A DNA stretch of 64,000 nt from Nocardioides daeguensis (GTDB taxonomy: Bacteria; Actinomycetota; Actinomycetes; Propionibacteriales; Nocardioidaceae), in the NCBI RefSeq assembly GCF_019192965.1, contig NZ_JAHTKU010000008.1:124001-188000 (forward strand), written 5' to 3'. The notes below the pieces were generated by a model. The model saw only the letters and a program-made list of their open reading frames with translations, was not told the origin of the DNA and did not search any database. The translations under genes were made by a program, and so were the position numbers. Below, piece after piece: positions 34,514-43,464 of the stretch (the stretch's first letter is position 1; each line of letters opens with the position of its first letter).

Positions 34514-34954
34514 ATGCCCACTCGCACCGGACGCACCGCCTGGAACGGCGGCCTCCAGGACGGCACCGGCCAGGCCGAGCTGACCTCCTCGGGCGCCGGC
34601 ACCTTCAACGTGTCGTGGCCGAAGCGGACGTCGGACGCAGCGGACGGCACGACGAGCCCCGAGGAGCTCATCGCCGCCGCCCACTCCGCCTGCTTCTCGA
34701 TGGCACTGTCGGGGCAGATCGAGAAGGCGGGTGGCACGCCGGTCGCCCTCGACGTCACCGCCGACGTCAGCTTCGGTCCCGATCCCGCCGGCGGCTTCCA
34801 CATCTCAGGCATCGCGCTGACGGTGCGCGCCGAGGTCGAGGGACTCGACGCGGAGGCGTTCGCCGCTGCCGCCGACGCGGCGAAGTCCGGCTGCCCGGTC
34901 AGCAAGGCCCTCGCCGCCGTCCCGATCACGCTGGACGCGGCGCTGGAGAGCTGA
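34514..34954 (+). CDS. OsmC-family peroxiredoxin
   Basis: Protein of 146 aa with the two redox cysteines of the family, Cys60 (AAHSACFSMAL) and Cys127 (KSGCPVSKAL). Reduces organic hydroperoxides, usually with lipoyl or thiol donors. Strong GGAGG ribosome site. The preceding KstR-like site suggests, but does not prove, co-regulation with sterol catabolism. The 3' end overlaps the converging MOSC gene by 29 nt. Confidence 0.88.
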   Translation: MPTRTGRTAWNGGLQDGTGQAELTSSGAGTFNVSWPKRTSDAADGTTSPEELIAAAHSACFSMALSGQIEKAGGTPVALDVTADVSFGPDPAGGFHISGIALTVRAEVEGLDAEAFAAAADAAKSGCPVSKALAAVPITLDAALES

Positions 34955-35408
34955 GCCCGTCTCCCGGCACCGCCAGGTCGACCGGGTCGCCGACCCGGAT
35001 CGTCCCGCCGGCGAGCACCCGGAACACGGTCCCCGCCCGGCGCCGCAGCGCCTCCTGTGCTCCCGCGCCGATCGTGTCGTCGAGCAGCTTGCACGGCGCC
35101 GCGACCCGGACCACCTCGAGCACCACCTCACCGATCCGGATCCTGGTCCCGGGCGCACGGGGTACGGCGCCCGCGCTGATCGTGATGTTGCGACGGGTCA
35201 GCTCGCTGGGCACCGCGCGGCCGTAGACCGTGGCCGCCTCGTCGAGGCTCTCGCGGCTCTGCACCGTGACGTGCCGGTGCCGGGTGCCGTGGTAGCGGTC
35301 GCCGACGATCCCGCGCCCCGCCTCGACCACGACGACGTCCTTCGCCTGCATCGGCAGGCGGGTCGCCTTTGCGACGTGCAGCGCGGCGACGACGGGCGAG
35401 GGATCCAC
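34926..35408 (-). CDS. MOSC-domain protein
   Basis: Protein of 160 aa, nearly all a MOSC beta-barrel: GIVGDRYHG, VTVQSRESLDEA, LTRRNITISAG, then APCKLLDD with the conserved Cys thought to bind a sulfur group or the molybdenum ligand, and GTVFRVLAGGTIRVGD. MOSC proteins act in sulfur transfer to or reactions at the molybdenum cofactor. GTG start. Divergent from a membrane-protein gene 33 nt away. Confidence 0.85.
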   Translation of the reverse strand: MDPSPVVAALHVAKATRLPMQAKDVVVVEAGRGIVGDRYHGTRHRHVTVQSRESLDEAATVYGRAVPSELTRRNITISAGAVPRAPGTRIRIGEVVLEVVRVAAPCKLLDDTIGAGAQEALRRRAGTVFRVLAGGTIRVGDPVDLAVPGDGLSSPAPRPA

Positions 35409-35441
35409 GCCCCGAGGCTACCGACGCCCTACGCTCCCCGG

Positions 35442-36038
35442 GTGTCGTCCCTCGATGTCCGGTTGCCCGCGCCCGCGAGCAGCCTGCCGCGCATCGCGCT
35501 GGTCGCCGTGCTCGCCGGAGCCGTGATGGTCGCGGCCCCTCTCGCGGCGATCGCCTCCCAGGGCCTGGACCCGTTCGACCGCCTGGACGCCCTCATGCTC
35601 GCACTCGCCGGGCTGGTGGTCGCCGGCTGGGGCGGCTACCGCCTCGGCGCCCGGCCGCTGCTGCGCCGCGACATCGCGCTGCACCTCGACGAGGCCGGCG
35701 TCACCTTGCAGGGCGCCGACTCCGGCGCCCGGCTCCTGTGGCCGGACCTCGCGCGGGTGGAGCTGGCCTGGTGGGAGATCGTGCCGCCGTACGTCGAGGA
35801 CGCCGAGCACCTCCCCGTGCTGCGCCTCGTCGCCCACGACGACCACGCGATCGCCGTGAACGGCGCCGGTGTGGTGTCCGGCCAGCTGGCGCGCGCGTTC
35901 GGCATCTCACCACCCGCGGCGGCCCGCACCGCCGTCGTCGGCCACGGCGGCCTCGGGGCGCTGCAACAGGTGCTCGACTGGGTCGGCAGCCACCAGCCCG
36001 ACGTACCGGTCGAGGTCGGCGCACCGCCGGCGCTCTAG
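35442..36038 (+). CDS. Membrane-anchored hypothetical protein
   Basis: Protein of 198 aa from GTG 35442. Two hydrophobic helices (about 18-42 and 50-70) precede a cytoplasmic PH-like/beta-rich part ([29 protein letters not shown]). The pattern resembles actinobacterial small bPH-type membrane proteins. No function recognised. The 3' end overlaps the rpe stop by 4 nt (convergent). Confidence 0.65.
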   Translation: MSSLDVRLPAPASSLPRIALVAVLAGAVMVAAPLAAIASQGLDPFDRLDALMLALAGLVVAGWGGYRLGARPLLRRDIALHLDEAGVTLQGADSGARLLWPDLARVELAWWEIVPPYVEDAEHLPVLRLVAHDDHAIAVNGAGVVSGQLARAFGISPPAAARTAVVGHGGLGALQQVLDWVGSHQPDVPVEVGAPPAL

Positions 36039-36700
36039 GAGCGCGCGGCCTCGGCCTTCGCCCGCAGGGCGGCCACCATCGCGTCGGGGTCCTGGGCCGA
36101 GTAGACGGCGGAGCCGGCCACGAAGACGTCCGCGCCGGCCTCGGCGCAGCGCTCGACCGTCTCCAGCGAGACACCGCCGTCGACCTGCAGCCAGGTCTCG
36201 ACCCCGTGCTTGTCCATGAGCGCACGGGCGCGACGGATCTTGGGCAGGCACAGGTCGAGGAACTTCTGACCACCGAAGCCGGGCTCGACGGTCATGATCA
36301 GCAGCATGTCGAGCTCGGGGAGCAGGTCCTCGTAGGGCTCGATCGGGGTCGCGGGCTTGAGCGCCATCGACGCCCGCGCACCCGCCGACCGGATCTCCCG
36401 GGCGAGCCGCACCGGAGCCTTGGCCGCCTCGACGTGGAAGGTGACCGAGCCGCAGCCCGCCTCGACGTACGCGAGCGCGTTGCGGTCGGCGTCCTCGATC
36501 ATCAGGTGCGCGTCGAGCGGGACCGGGCTGACCCGGGCCAGCGCCTCGACCATCGCGGGACCGAAGGTCAGGTTCGGCACGAAGTGGTTGTCCATGACGT
36601 CGACGTGGACCCAGTCGGCGCCGGGGATCCGGGCGACCTCCTCGCCGAGACGGGCGAAGTCGGAGTTGAGGATGGACGGCGTGATCTGGATGTGGCCCAC
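36035..36700 (-). CDS. rpe: Ribulose-phosphate 3-epimerase
   Basis: TIM-barrel protein of 221 aa. It has [33 protein letters not shown] (metal His/Asp), [20 protein letters not shown] and VDGGV. Interconverts ribulose-5-P and xylulose-5-P in the pentose phosphate pathway. GTG start. In many actinobacteria rpe follows rsmB; here it is about 6.8 kb away with several unrelated genes between. Confidence 0.92.
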   Translation of the reverse strand: MGHIQITPSILNSDFARLGEEVARIPGADWVHVDVMDNHFVPNLTFGPAMVEALARVSPVPLDAHLMIEDADRNALAYVEAGCGSVTFHVEAAKAPVRLAREIRSAGARASMALKPATPIEPYEDLLPELDMLLIMTVEPGFGGQKFLDLCLPKIRRARALMDKHGVETWLQVDGGVSLETVERCAEAGADVFVAGSAVYSAQDPDAMVAALRAKAEAARS

Positions 36701-36821
36701 GGGCGAGCAGTCTATGGCGCCGCGTGGCCAGCAGACACTTCGGCGTTTCTGCTCGGTTCCCGCCACCGCCGGACGATCATGGGTGCAGGGAACGGAGGAG
36801 TTCCGAACGGGGGTGGCAACG

Positions 36822-37028
36822 ATGCCCATGATGAACAGCGAGGCCCGCAAGCGGGCCGTGGAGCGCGCGCTGGTGGCGGATCCGCGAGCCGAGGCCCGCC
36901 GCCTCGCCGACGAGTGGGACCGCGAGGCGGACAGCGAGGACGCCCGGGGCAACGGCTTCGCCGCCGTGATCCTGCACGCACATGCCCGTGAGCTGCGGGC
37001 CGCTCTCGACGAGCAGCTGAGCGCCTGA
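36822..37028 (+). CDS. Small charged hypothetical protein (68 aa)
   Basis: ATG at 36822 (others at 36828 and 36831) encodes a helical, Ala/Arg/Glu-rich protein: [38 protein letters not shown]. Probably cytoplasmic coiled or helical. Upstream purine run GGGGGTGG. Ends 14 nt before the converging polymerase-domain gene. No family recognised. Confidence 0.55.
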   Translation: MPMMNSEARKRAVERALVADPRAEARRLADEWDREADSEDARGNGFAAVILHAHARELRAALDEQLSA

Positions 37029-37041
37029 CCGACCAGCAGGG

Positions 37042-37989
37042 CTAGTCGACGTCTTCGTCGCCTGCGGGGAGGTCGTCGCGGTCGGCCCACGCCACCAGCG
37101 GGGCGATGTCGAAGACGTGGTCGTCGATGTCGTGGTGCAGGTCGCCGAGCTCGGCGAAGCGCGCGGGAACGGTTCGGATGGTGAAGTCCCGCGGGTCGGC
37201 GTCGTCGACCTCGTCCCAGCGGATCGGCGTGGAGACCCGGGCGTCGGGCAGCCCGCGCACGGAGTACGCCGCGGCGATGGTGTGGTCCCGGGCGTTCTGG
37301 TTGTAGTCGACGAACACCGCCGCCGGGTCGCGGTCCTTCTTCCACCAGGTGGTGGTGACCAGCCGGGGTGCGCGGCGCTCGACCTCGCGGGCGAAGGCGA
37401 GCGCGGCGCGTCGTACACCCTTGTGGTCCCACTCGGGCTTGATCCGGACGTAGACGTGCAGGCCCTTGCTGCCGCTGGTCTTCGGGTAGCCGACGGCGCC
37501 GAGCTCCTCGAGGACCTCGTGGGCGACGTGGGCGACCTTGCGGATGTCGTCGTACGACGACGCGGGGCCGGGGTCGAGGTCGATGCGCCACTCGTCGGGC
37601 ATCTCGGTGGCGCCGCGGCGGCTGTTCCACGGGTGGAACTCGACCGTCGACATCTGCACCGCCCAGATCACCGAGGCCAGCTCGGTCACGCAGAGCTCGT
37701 CGGCGGTCCGCTTCCAGCGCGGGAAGAACAGCTGGACGGTCTCGACCCAGTCCGGCGCGCCGGCCGGCAGCCGCTTCTGATGGACCTTCTCGCCGTCGAG
37801 GCCCTTCGGGAACCGGTGCAGCATGCACGGGCGCTCCCACAGCGCGTTGACGATGCCCTCACCCACAGCGAGGTAGTACTCGACGAGGTCGAGCTTGGTG
37901 GCGCCGATCTCGGGGAAGTAGACGCGGTCGGGGTTGCTCACCCGTACGACGCGGTTCTCGACCTCGATCTCGACCGCCGGGGACGCCAT
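37042..37989 (-). CDS. LigD-type polymerase/primase domain protein (NHEJ)
   Basis: Stand-alone PolDom (AEP superfamily) protein of 315 aa: [23 protein letters not shown] carrying the catalytic Asp pair, [13 protein letters not shown] with the substrate-binding SGSKG, and [16 protein letters not shown]. These proteins extend and fill DNA ends in non-homologous end joining together with Ku and ligase. No ligase or nuclease domain is fused and no ku gene is in the window. ATG 37989. Confidence 0.87.
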   Translation of the reverse strand: MASPAVEIEVENRVVRVSNPDRVYFPEIGATKLDLVEYYLAVGEGIVNALWERPCMLHRFPKGLDGEKVHQKRLPAGAPDWVETVQLFFPRWKRTADELCVTELASVIWAVQMSTVEFHPWNSRRGATEMPDEWRIDLDPGPASSYDDIRKVAHVAHEVLEELGAVGYPKTSGSKGLHVYVRIKPEWDHKGVRRAALAFAREVERRAPRLVTTTWWKKDRDPAAVFVDYNQNARDHTIAAAYSVRGLPDARVSTPIRWDEVDDADPRDFTIRTVPARFAELGDLHHDIDDHVFDIAPLVAWADRDDLPAGDEDVD

Positions 37990-38011
37990 GGCTGCTGAGG
38001 GTACCGAAGCC

Positions 38012-38557
38012 TCAGCCCACGCGGCCCAGGGCGACGAGGGCGAGGAGCAGGCAGGCGAGGCTCTCACCGTCGGTGATCTCGCCGCGCCCGACCCGGGCGA
38101 GCAGCTCGTCGAGCGGCACCCGGTGGACGGCACGGATCCCGTCCTCGAGCATGGCGTCGTCGCCGACGTAGGTCAGGCCGCGGGCGAGGTAGACCACCTC
38201 GGGGGCGTCGGCCACGCCGATGAGGGCGTTCATCCTGCCGATCTCCTGCCACTGCGACGCGGCGAGGCCGGTCTCCTCGCGCAGCTCGCGTTGGGCCGCG
38301 ACGAGCGGGTCCTGACCGTCGGCTCCCCCCGCCGGCAGCTCGAGCGAGGCCCGGTCGCCCGTCGTGTAGCGGTCGATCTCGACGAGCACGACCTCGTCGT
38401 CCTCGGTCAGCGGTACGACGAACACGGCGGGCTGGCGGACCTCGACGACGCCGTACAGCCCGTCGGTGCCGTCGGGACGGACCACCTCGTCCTCACGGAC
38501 CCGGATCCACGGGTTCTCGTAGGCGATCCGGCTCGATCGGCGCTGCCACGGCTGCAT
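38012..38557 (-). CDS. Nudix hydrolase (ADP-ribose pyrophosphatase type)
   Basis: Protein of 181 aa with a Nudix box around 78-100 (GGADGQDPLVAAQRELREETGL). The REL-REETG core is intact; the first consensus Glu is Gln. Preceded by LELPAGG as in ADP-ribose hydrolases. Starts 23 nt upstream of the polymerase-domain gene on the same strand, perhaps one unit. Substrate not certain. Confidence 0.82.
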   Translation of the reverse strand: MQPWQRRSSRIAYENPWIRVREDEVVRPDGTDGLYGVVEVRQPAVFVVPLTEDDEVVLVEIDRYTTGDRASLELPAGGADGQDPLVAAQRELREETGLAASQWQEIGRMNALIGVADAPEVVYLARGLTYVGDDAMLEDGIRAVHRVPLDELLARVGRGEITDGESLACLLLALVALGRVG

Positions 38558-38586
38558 CCGGCCAACCTAGCCAACCACGCCGTAGC

Positions 38587-39324
38587 GTGAGTCCCGTGGA
38601 CTTCGACCAGCCGCCCGTGGTCCGGGTCACCGCCGAGGACCGGCTCGACCCCGACGACTGGCCGATGACCATCCCGGCGGTCGCCCAGGTGGTCCGCGAC
38701 GGGCTGGAGCTCGCGAAGGGCGTCACCTTCCTGGTCGGCGAGAACGGGTCCGGCAAGTCGACGCTGGTCGAGGCGGTCGCCGTCGCCTACGGCCTCTCAC
38801 CGGAGGGCGGCACCAACCAGGGGCGGCACACGACCCGGGAGACGGAGTCGCCGCTACACGGGGCGTTGCGGCTGCAGCGCGGGCTCGGGGCGGGCCGGTG
38901 GGGCTTCTTCCTGCGCGCCGAGACCATGCACGGCTGGTACAGCTTCCTCGAGCACAACCCGCGCAGCCCGACGGCACCCCAGGAGAGCCGGTTCCACGAG
39001 ATGAGCCACGGCGAGTCGTTCCTGGAGGTGCTCCGCACCCGCTTCGACTCCCCCGGCTTCTACTGCCTCGACGAGCCCGAGGCGGCGCTCTCGTTCTCGT
39101 CCTCGCTCGGGCTGGTCTCCGTGCTCGACGATGTCGTGCGTCAGGGTGGGCAGGTGCTCTGCGCGACGCACTCGCCCGTGCTGGCGGCGATGCCGGGTGC
39201 GACGATCCTCGAGGTCGGCGACTGGGGGCTGCGTCGTACGACGTGGGCCGAGCTCGAGCTCGTCCAGCACTGGCGGCGCTACCTCGAGGACCCGCAGCGC
39301 TACCTGCGCCACGTCCTGGACTGA
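38587..39324 (+). CDS. AAA/ABC-type ATPase (ATP-binding protein)
   Basis: Protein of 245 aa. Walker A is GENGSGKST (about 51-59), an ABC-like signature MSHGES lies mid-chain, Walker B is YCLDEPEAAL, and a His switch is in ATHSPV. It belongs to the compact RecF/OLD-like ATPases lacking a long coiled coil; no membrane partner is adjacent. The GTG at 38596 gives the more typical N-terminus VDFDQPPVVRV; the start used here is the first GTG. Cellular role unknown. Confidence 0.75.
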   Translation: MSPVDFDQPPVVRVTAEDRLDPDDWPMTIPAVAQVVRDGLELAKGVTFLVGENGSGKSTLVEAVAVAYGLSPEGGTNQGRHTTRETESPLHGALRLQRGLGAGRWGFFLRAETMHGWYSFLEHNPRSPTAPQESRFHEMSHGESFLEVLRTRFDSPGFYCLDEPEAALSFSSSLGLVSVLDDVVRQGGQVLCATHSPVLAAMPGATILEVGDWGLRRTTWAELELVQHWRRYLEDPQRYLRHVLD

Positions 39325-39369
39325 ACCCGTGCAACCGGCTGTCACGCGACCGCGCCCCTGGAGCGTCAG

Positions 39370-39888
39370 GTGGGAGTGAAGGCAGACCGGCAGGCCGAGG
39401 AGTTCTCGGCGTTCGTGCGCGCGACCGGCACGCAGCTCCACCACGCGGCGATGCTGCTGACGGGTGACCACCACCTCGCGGAGGACCTGACCCAGGCGAC
39501 GTACGCGAAGGTGTTCGTGCGCTGGGGTCGGGTGCAAGCAGCAGAGAGCCCGGTCGCCTACGCGCGAACGGTGCTGCTCAACACCTTCCTGTCGCACCGC
39601 CGACTGCGGCGCAACGGCGAGCGCCCCAGCGACCTGACCGTCGCCGACGTGGGGCCGCCCGACACCGGTCCGGACCCGGAGCTCCGGGTGGACCTGCTGG
39701 CCGCGCTGGCCGGCCTCTCCCCGCTCGACCGCGCCGTCGTGGTGCTCCGCTACTGGGAGGACCGCAGCGTCGTCGACACCGCCGCCGACCTCGGGATCAG
39801 CGAGTCGGCCGTGCGCACCCGCGCCCGCCGCGCCCTCCTGCGGCTGCGCCCGCTCATCGACCCGATCGCCGAGAGGACCCACCCATGA
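39370..39888 (+). CDS. SigE-family ECF-type RNA polymerase sigma factor
   Basis: Protein of 172 aa. Region 2 is EEFSAFVRATGTQLHHAAMLLTGDHHLAEDLTQATY and region 4 is LSPLDRAVVVLRYWEDRSVVDTAADLGISESAVRTRARRALLRL (helix-turn-helix). Intact relative of the frameshifted factor at 19419-19936. GTG 39376 is an alternative start. ATGA overlap with the downstream membrane partner. Confidence 0.87.
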   Translation: MGVKADRQAEEFSAFVRATGTQLHHAAMLLTGDHHLAEDLTQATYAKVFVRWGRVQAAESPVAYARTVLLNTFLSHRRLRRNGERPSDLTVADVGPPDTGPDPELRVDLLAALAGLSPLDRAVVVLRYWEDRSVVDTAADLGISESAVRTRARRALLRLRPLIDPIAERTHP

Positions 39889-40691
39889 CCGATCTCGACC
39901 ACCTCGCCCCCCTCGTCGGGCCGGCCCTGCGCGAACGGCTGCGCGACGAACGCCCCGATCTCGAGCACCTCGCCGCCACCTCCCTCGCCTCCGGCCAGCA
40001 GCTGCGCCGCCGCCGCCGCGTCATGTCCGGCACCGTCGCCGGCGTGGCCGCAGTCGCCGCCGTGTCGGTCGCCGCGGGCCTCGTGACCGGCGACGGTACG
40101 GCGGCCCGCGACCGCTCGGTCGCCACCGCCCAGACCTCCGCACCCGCTGCCGGCCTGCAGGTCGGGCAGGTGCTCGACCTGGGCGACGGACTCACCGGCA
40201 CGGTCGGCAAGGAGGAGGACGCCCTCCACGTCCTGGGATCGAGCAGTGAACCCGGCTCCGGCACCGGTTTCGCCGTTCTCGTCTCCGGTCCGGTCGACCA
40301 GATCGAGAGCTGGTGGTCCGCGGGCTTCGACAGCCTGCTGGAGGACTGGCCCGGCATCGTGGTCGAGGTCTCCGAGGCTGACGCCGCCGCGCTCGGCATG
40401 TTCGGCAAGGTCGACCACGCTCCGGCATCCGCGCCTGCCGGCTGGACGTGCGAGTGGTTCCTCGTCGACGACAAGGCCACCTGCACGGCCGACGACGGTG
40501 GTGTGGCCTCGCTGGTGATCCGCGACGCCTCCGAGCGGGACGCCTGGCTTTCCTCGCCCGACAAGGGCGCAGGCCCTGGCGGGTACACGACCGAGGCGCA
40601 CGACGGGATCTTCATCAGCGTGCAGGGCGGCCGGGGCACCACCGACGCCGAGATCGCGGCCCTCGGCGAAGGCCTGGCCTGGGTCGACTGA
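39885..40691 (+). CDS. Membrane partner of SigE-type sigma factor (anti-sigma-like)
   Basis: Protein of 268 aa. A cytoplasmic acidic/basic N-terminus (1-45) leads to one membrane helix (about 47-66) and an exported domain with a cysteine pair (WTCEW, TCTAD). Translationally coupled to the sigma gene. No zinc-binding anti-sigma motif is visible, so regulation of the sigma factor is inferred from coupling and topology. Confidence 0.7.
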   Translation: MTDLDHLAPLVGPALRERLRDERPDLEHLAATSLASGQQLRRRRRVMSGTVAGVAAVAAVSVAAGLVTGDGTAARDRSVATAQTSAPAAGLQVGQVLDLGDGLTGTVGKEEDALHVLGSSSEPGSGTGFAVLVSGPVDQIESWWSAGFDSLLEDWPGIVVEVSEADAAALGMFGKVDHAPASAPAGWTCEWFLVDDKATCTADDGGVASLVIRDASERDAWLSSPDKGAGPGGYTTEAHDGIFISVQGGRGTTDAEIAALGEGLAWVD

Positions 40692-40694
40692 GGT

Positions 40695-41852
40695 TCACCG
40701 ACGGGTGGCCCGGGCCAGTCCGACCGCAGCGGTCGCGATCAGGACCGCGGCGGGCAGCCCGAGCGCGCCCACGCCGTACCCGGCGACGACGGCGGAGGCG
40801 AGAGCCGCGCCGACCGCGATTCCGCCGTTGAACAGCACGGGGATCAAGGCACCGGCGAGCGCGCGGTGGCGGGGACCGGCGAGGCGCAGCACGAGGGTCT
40901 GCGCGAACGGCGGGAGCGCGCCGGACGCGAGACCCCAGAGGGCGACCAGGGGCAGGCTGCCGAAGGTCCCGACCGCGAGCACAGCCACGGCGGTGAGGAC
41001 GGTGGCAAGGAGGAGTCCGGGCACGGTCCGCTCGACCCGACCTGCGAGGACGACGCCGAGCGCGGACGCGAGGCCGAACACCAGCAACGCGACGGCCGGC
41101 GGTCCGGCGAGGCGGGTGATGAAGGTGTACGCCCCGTAGTGGCCGACGAGCACCAGCGCGACCAGCAGGGTCACGACGACCATCGTCCGCAGCCCTCCCC
41201 CGGTTGCCGCGTCGGGGCGCTGGTCGTTCGGCACCGCGCGGGTCGTGGGCACCACCCGGAGGACGAGCACGGCCGCCACCAGGCTGCCGCCGGCCAGCAC
41301 CCCGAAGGCCGCACGCCAGCCCGCGAGATCCGCGACGAGCCGCGCGGCCGGCGTCCCCAGCACCATCCCGAGCGTCGCCCCGCCGAGGACCACCGAGGTC
41401 GCGCGCCCGAGCAACCGGTCCGGCACGAGGTCGGCGACGTGCGCGTTGACGGTGGACCACAGCAGGCCGACCGCGCCGGCACCGAGGGTGCGCGCGAGCA
41501 GGACGACGGCGTACGACGGGGCGAGGGCGGTCGCCGCCGCGGCGAGCGCGAACACAACCAGGCTGCCCGCGATCACCGCCGGACGCGCAAGGCCCCGGGT
41601 CAGCCGGACCAGCGGGATGCTCGCGACCACCACGACCGCGGCCCACACGCTCACCAGCAGCCCGGCGGCGGACTCGGAGACCGCCAGGCCACGGCTCATC
41701 GGGTCGAGGACGGCTGTGGGCAGCATCTCGCCGGTGACCATGACCAGGGTGGCGGCGCCGAGGGTGAGCAGGACGGGCCAGGGCAGCGGATCGCCGCCGG
41801 TCGGGTTGTCGTGGTCGATCGTTGCTGCGGCGTGGGGAGTGGTGAGGGCCAT
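40695..41852 (-). CDS. MFS transporter (drug/arabinose-efflux type)
   Basis: Protein of 385 aa with 12 predicted hydrophobic segments from residue 25 on. DHA1-type signatures are visible: VTGEMLPTAVLDPMSRGLAVSESAAGLLVSVWAAV in the first two helices and RTLGAGAVGLLWSTVNA. Divergent from a MerR regulator, the usual arrangement for an inducible efflux pump. Substrate unknown. Confidence 0.85.
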   Translation of the reverse strand: MALTTPHAAATIDHDNPTGGDPLPWPVLLTLGAATLVMVTGEMLPTAVLDPMSRGLAVSESAAGLLVSVWAAVVVVASIPLVRLTRGLARPAVIAGSLVVFALAAAATALAPSYAVVLLARTLGAGAVGLLWSTVNAHVADLVPDRLLGRATSVVLGGATLGMVLGTPAARLVADLAGWRAAFGVLAGGSLVAAVLVLRVVPTTRAVPNDQRPDAATGGGLRTMVVVTLLVALVLVGHYGAYTFITRLAGPPAVALLVFGLASALGVVLAGRVERTVPGLLLATVLTAVAVLAVGTFGSLPLVALWGLASGALPPFAQTLVLRLAGPRHRALAGALIPVLFNGGIAVGAALASAVVAGYGVGALGLPAAVLIATAAVGLARATRR

Positions 41853-41861
41853 GTCCTCGAC

Positions 41862-41891
41862 GGTAGAGTTTCACACTGATGTCAATGTCAA
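41862..41891 (-). promoter_or_regulatory. MerR-type promoter for the MFS gene
   Basis: On the minus strand TTGACA (41891-41886) is followed after 18 nt by TCTACC (41867-41862), with an imperfect dyad between (TTGACATTGAC / GTGTGAAAC). The long spacer and AT-richer dyad fit promoters twisted by MerR-family activators. Confidence 0.5.
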
Positions 41892-41936
41892 GGTCCGGCG
41901 ACGAGGATGTGAGGCAGCAGACATGAGGTCACGGCG

Positions 41937-42299
41937 ATGAGGATCGGGGAGCTGGCCGAGCAGACCGGCGTCGCCACCCGGCTGATCCGGTACTACGAGC
42001 AGCAGGGCCTGCTCAGCGCGGACCGGCTGCCCAACGGGTACCGCACCTACAGCACCTCCCACGTCGAGCGGATCGAACGGATCGCCGGCCTGGTGCAGGC
42101 CGGCATCCCCACCCGCCTGGTCAAGGTGCTGCTCGAGGCCGAGGCCGCCTGCGCCCTCGAGCAGCCCGCCTGCTCCGCCGAGGTCGCCACCCTCCTCGCC
42201 GAGGAGCTGGTCGGCCTGGAGAAGCGGATCGAGTGCCTCACCCGCAGCCGCGACACCATCCGGCAATACCTCGCCCAGGTCAGCGCCGCCGGGCCGTAG
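41937..42299 (+). CDS. MerR-family transcriptional regulator
   Basis: Protein of 120 aa. The winged helix is MRIGELAEQTGVATRLIRYYEQQGLLSADRLPNGYRTY, followed by the dimerisation coiled coil. Cysteines at CALEQPACS (about 80-87) could sense metal or redox state; alternatively, since the chain is short, it may bind a small ligand in the coiled-coil region. Most likely controls the divergent MFS gene. Confidence 0.88.
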   Translation: MRIGELAEQTGVATRLIRYYEQQGLLSADRLPNGYRTYSTSHVERIERIAGLVQAGIPTRLVKVLLEAEAACALEQPACSAEVATLLAEELVGLEKRIECLTRSRDTIRQYLAQVSAAGP

Positions 42300-42324
42300 C
42301 GGAACGTCTCGGGCGGGTCGACGG

Positions 42325-42391
42325 GTTGCGGTTTGGGACCAAACCGCAACATCTGGGCCCGAATACATGCGGTTTGGGACCAAACCGCATG
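42325..42391. repeat. Two-hairpin dispersed repeat, copy 2 (best preserved)
   Basis: Both hairpins are perfect. A is 42325-42350 (arm GTTGCGGTTTGG, centre GA). B is 42366-42391 (arm CATGCGGTTTGG, centre GA). They are separated by 15 nt. It lies between the converging MerR and LLM genes and could also terminate both. Confidence 0.95.
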
Positions 42392-42407
42392 CATCCGCGG
42401 CGGTGAC

Positions 42408-43439
42408 TCAGCGCCAGCCGAGCGCCGGCGCGACGTGCGTCAGGATCGACTCGATGACGTGCGCGTTGTACGCGACGCCGAGCTGGTTGGGCACGGTGAG
42501 GAGCAGCGTGTCGGCTTCGGCGATGGCCTCGTCGCCCCGCAACTGCTCGACGAGCCGGTCGGGCTCAGCGGCGTAGGAGCGTCCGAAGATCGCACGCATG
42601 TCGTCGATCTGCCCGACCTGGTCGTCGTCGGGACGGCCGCCGAAGTACATCCGGTCCTCCTCCGAGACGAGGGGGAAGATCGACCGGCTGACCGACACCC
42701 GCGGGGTGCCCGCGTGCCCGGCCGACGCCCAGGCGTCGCGGAAGACGCGAATCTGGTCGGCCTGCTGGACGTGGAACGGCTGGCCGCTCTCGTCCTCCTT
42801 GAGCGTGGAGCTCATCAGGTTCATGCCGAGCTCGGCGGCCCAGCGGGCGGTGCCGTTGGACGCTGCGCCCCACCAGATCCGCTCGCGCAGTCCTTCGGAG
42901 TGCGGCTCGAGGCGGAGCAGCCCGGGCGGGTTGGCGAACATCGGGCGCGGACTCGGCTGCGCGAACCCCTCACCGCGCAGCGCCTCCAAGAAGACCTCGG
43001 TGTGCCGGCGCGCCATGTCAGCCTCGGCCTCCCCCTCGGCCGGCGCGTACCCGAAGTACCGCCACCCGTCGATGACCTGCTCCGGTGATCCGCGCGAGAT
43101 GCCGAGCTGCAGCCGGCCGCCGGAGATCAGGTCGGCGGCGCTGGCGTCCTCGACCATGTACAGGGGATTCTCGTAGCGCATGTCGATCACGCCGGTGCCG
43201 ATCTCGATCCGGCTGGTCCGCGCGCCGATCGCCGCGAGCAGCGGGAACGGGCTGGCGAGCTGGCGCGCGAAGTGGTGCACCCGGAAGTACGCCCCGTCGG
43301 CGCCCAGCTCCTCCGCCGCGACGGCGAGGTCGATGGACTGCAGGAGGGTGTCGGAGGCCGTGCGTGTCTGCGAGTGCGGGCTCGGCATCCAGTGGCCGAA
43401 GGAGAGGAACCCGATCTTCTTCATGACTGGTTGAACCAT
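42408..43439 (-). CDS. LLM-class flavin-dependent oxidoreductase
   Basis: Protein of 343 aa from ATG 43439, supported by AGGAAAG upstream; ATG 43424 (MKKIGFLSFGHW) has no ribosome site. Luciferase-like TIM barrel: LGADGAYFRVHHFARQLASPFPLLAAIGART, IGTGVIDMRYENPLYMVEDASAADLISGGRLQLGISRGSP. Uses FMN or F420; donor and substrate cannot be told from sequence. Confidence 0.85.
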   Translation of the reverse strand: MVQPVMKKIGFLSFGHWMPSPHSQTRTASDTLLQSIDLAVAAEELGADGAYFRVHHFARQLASPFPLLAAIGARTSRIEIGTGVIDMRYENPLYMVEDASAADLISGGRLQLGISRGSPEQVIDGWRYFGYAPAEGEAEADMARRHTEVFLEALRGEGFAQPSPRPMFANPPGLLRLEPHSEGLRERIWWGAASNGTARWAAELGMNLMSSTLKEDESGQPFHVQQADQIRVFRDAWASAGHAGTPRVSVSRSIFPLVSEEDRMYFGGRPDDDQVGQIDDMRAIFGRSYAAEPDRLVEQLRGDEAIAEADTLLLTVPNQLGVAYNAHVIESILTHVAPALGWR

Positions 43440-43464
43440 CAACTTTCCTGGTTCATTCCGCGGC

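Noticed and set aside
38587..39324. ABC transporter ATPase assignment
   Set aside because: There is no adjacent permease, and the signature region is short and unlike transporter ATPases, so only a general ATPase call is made.
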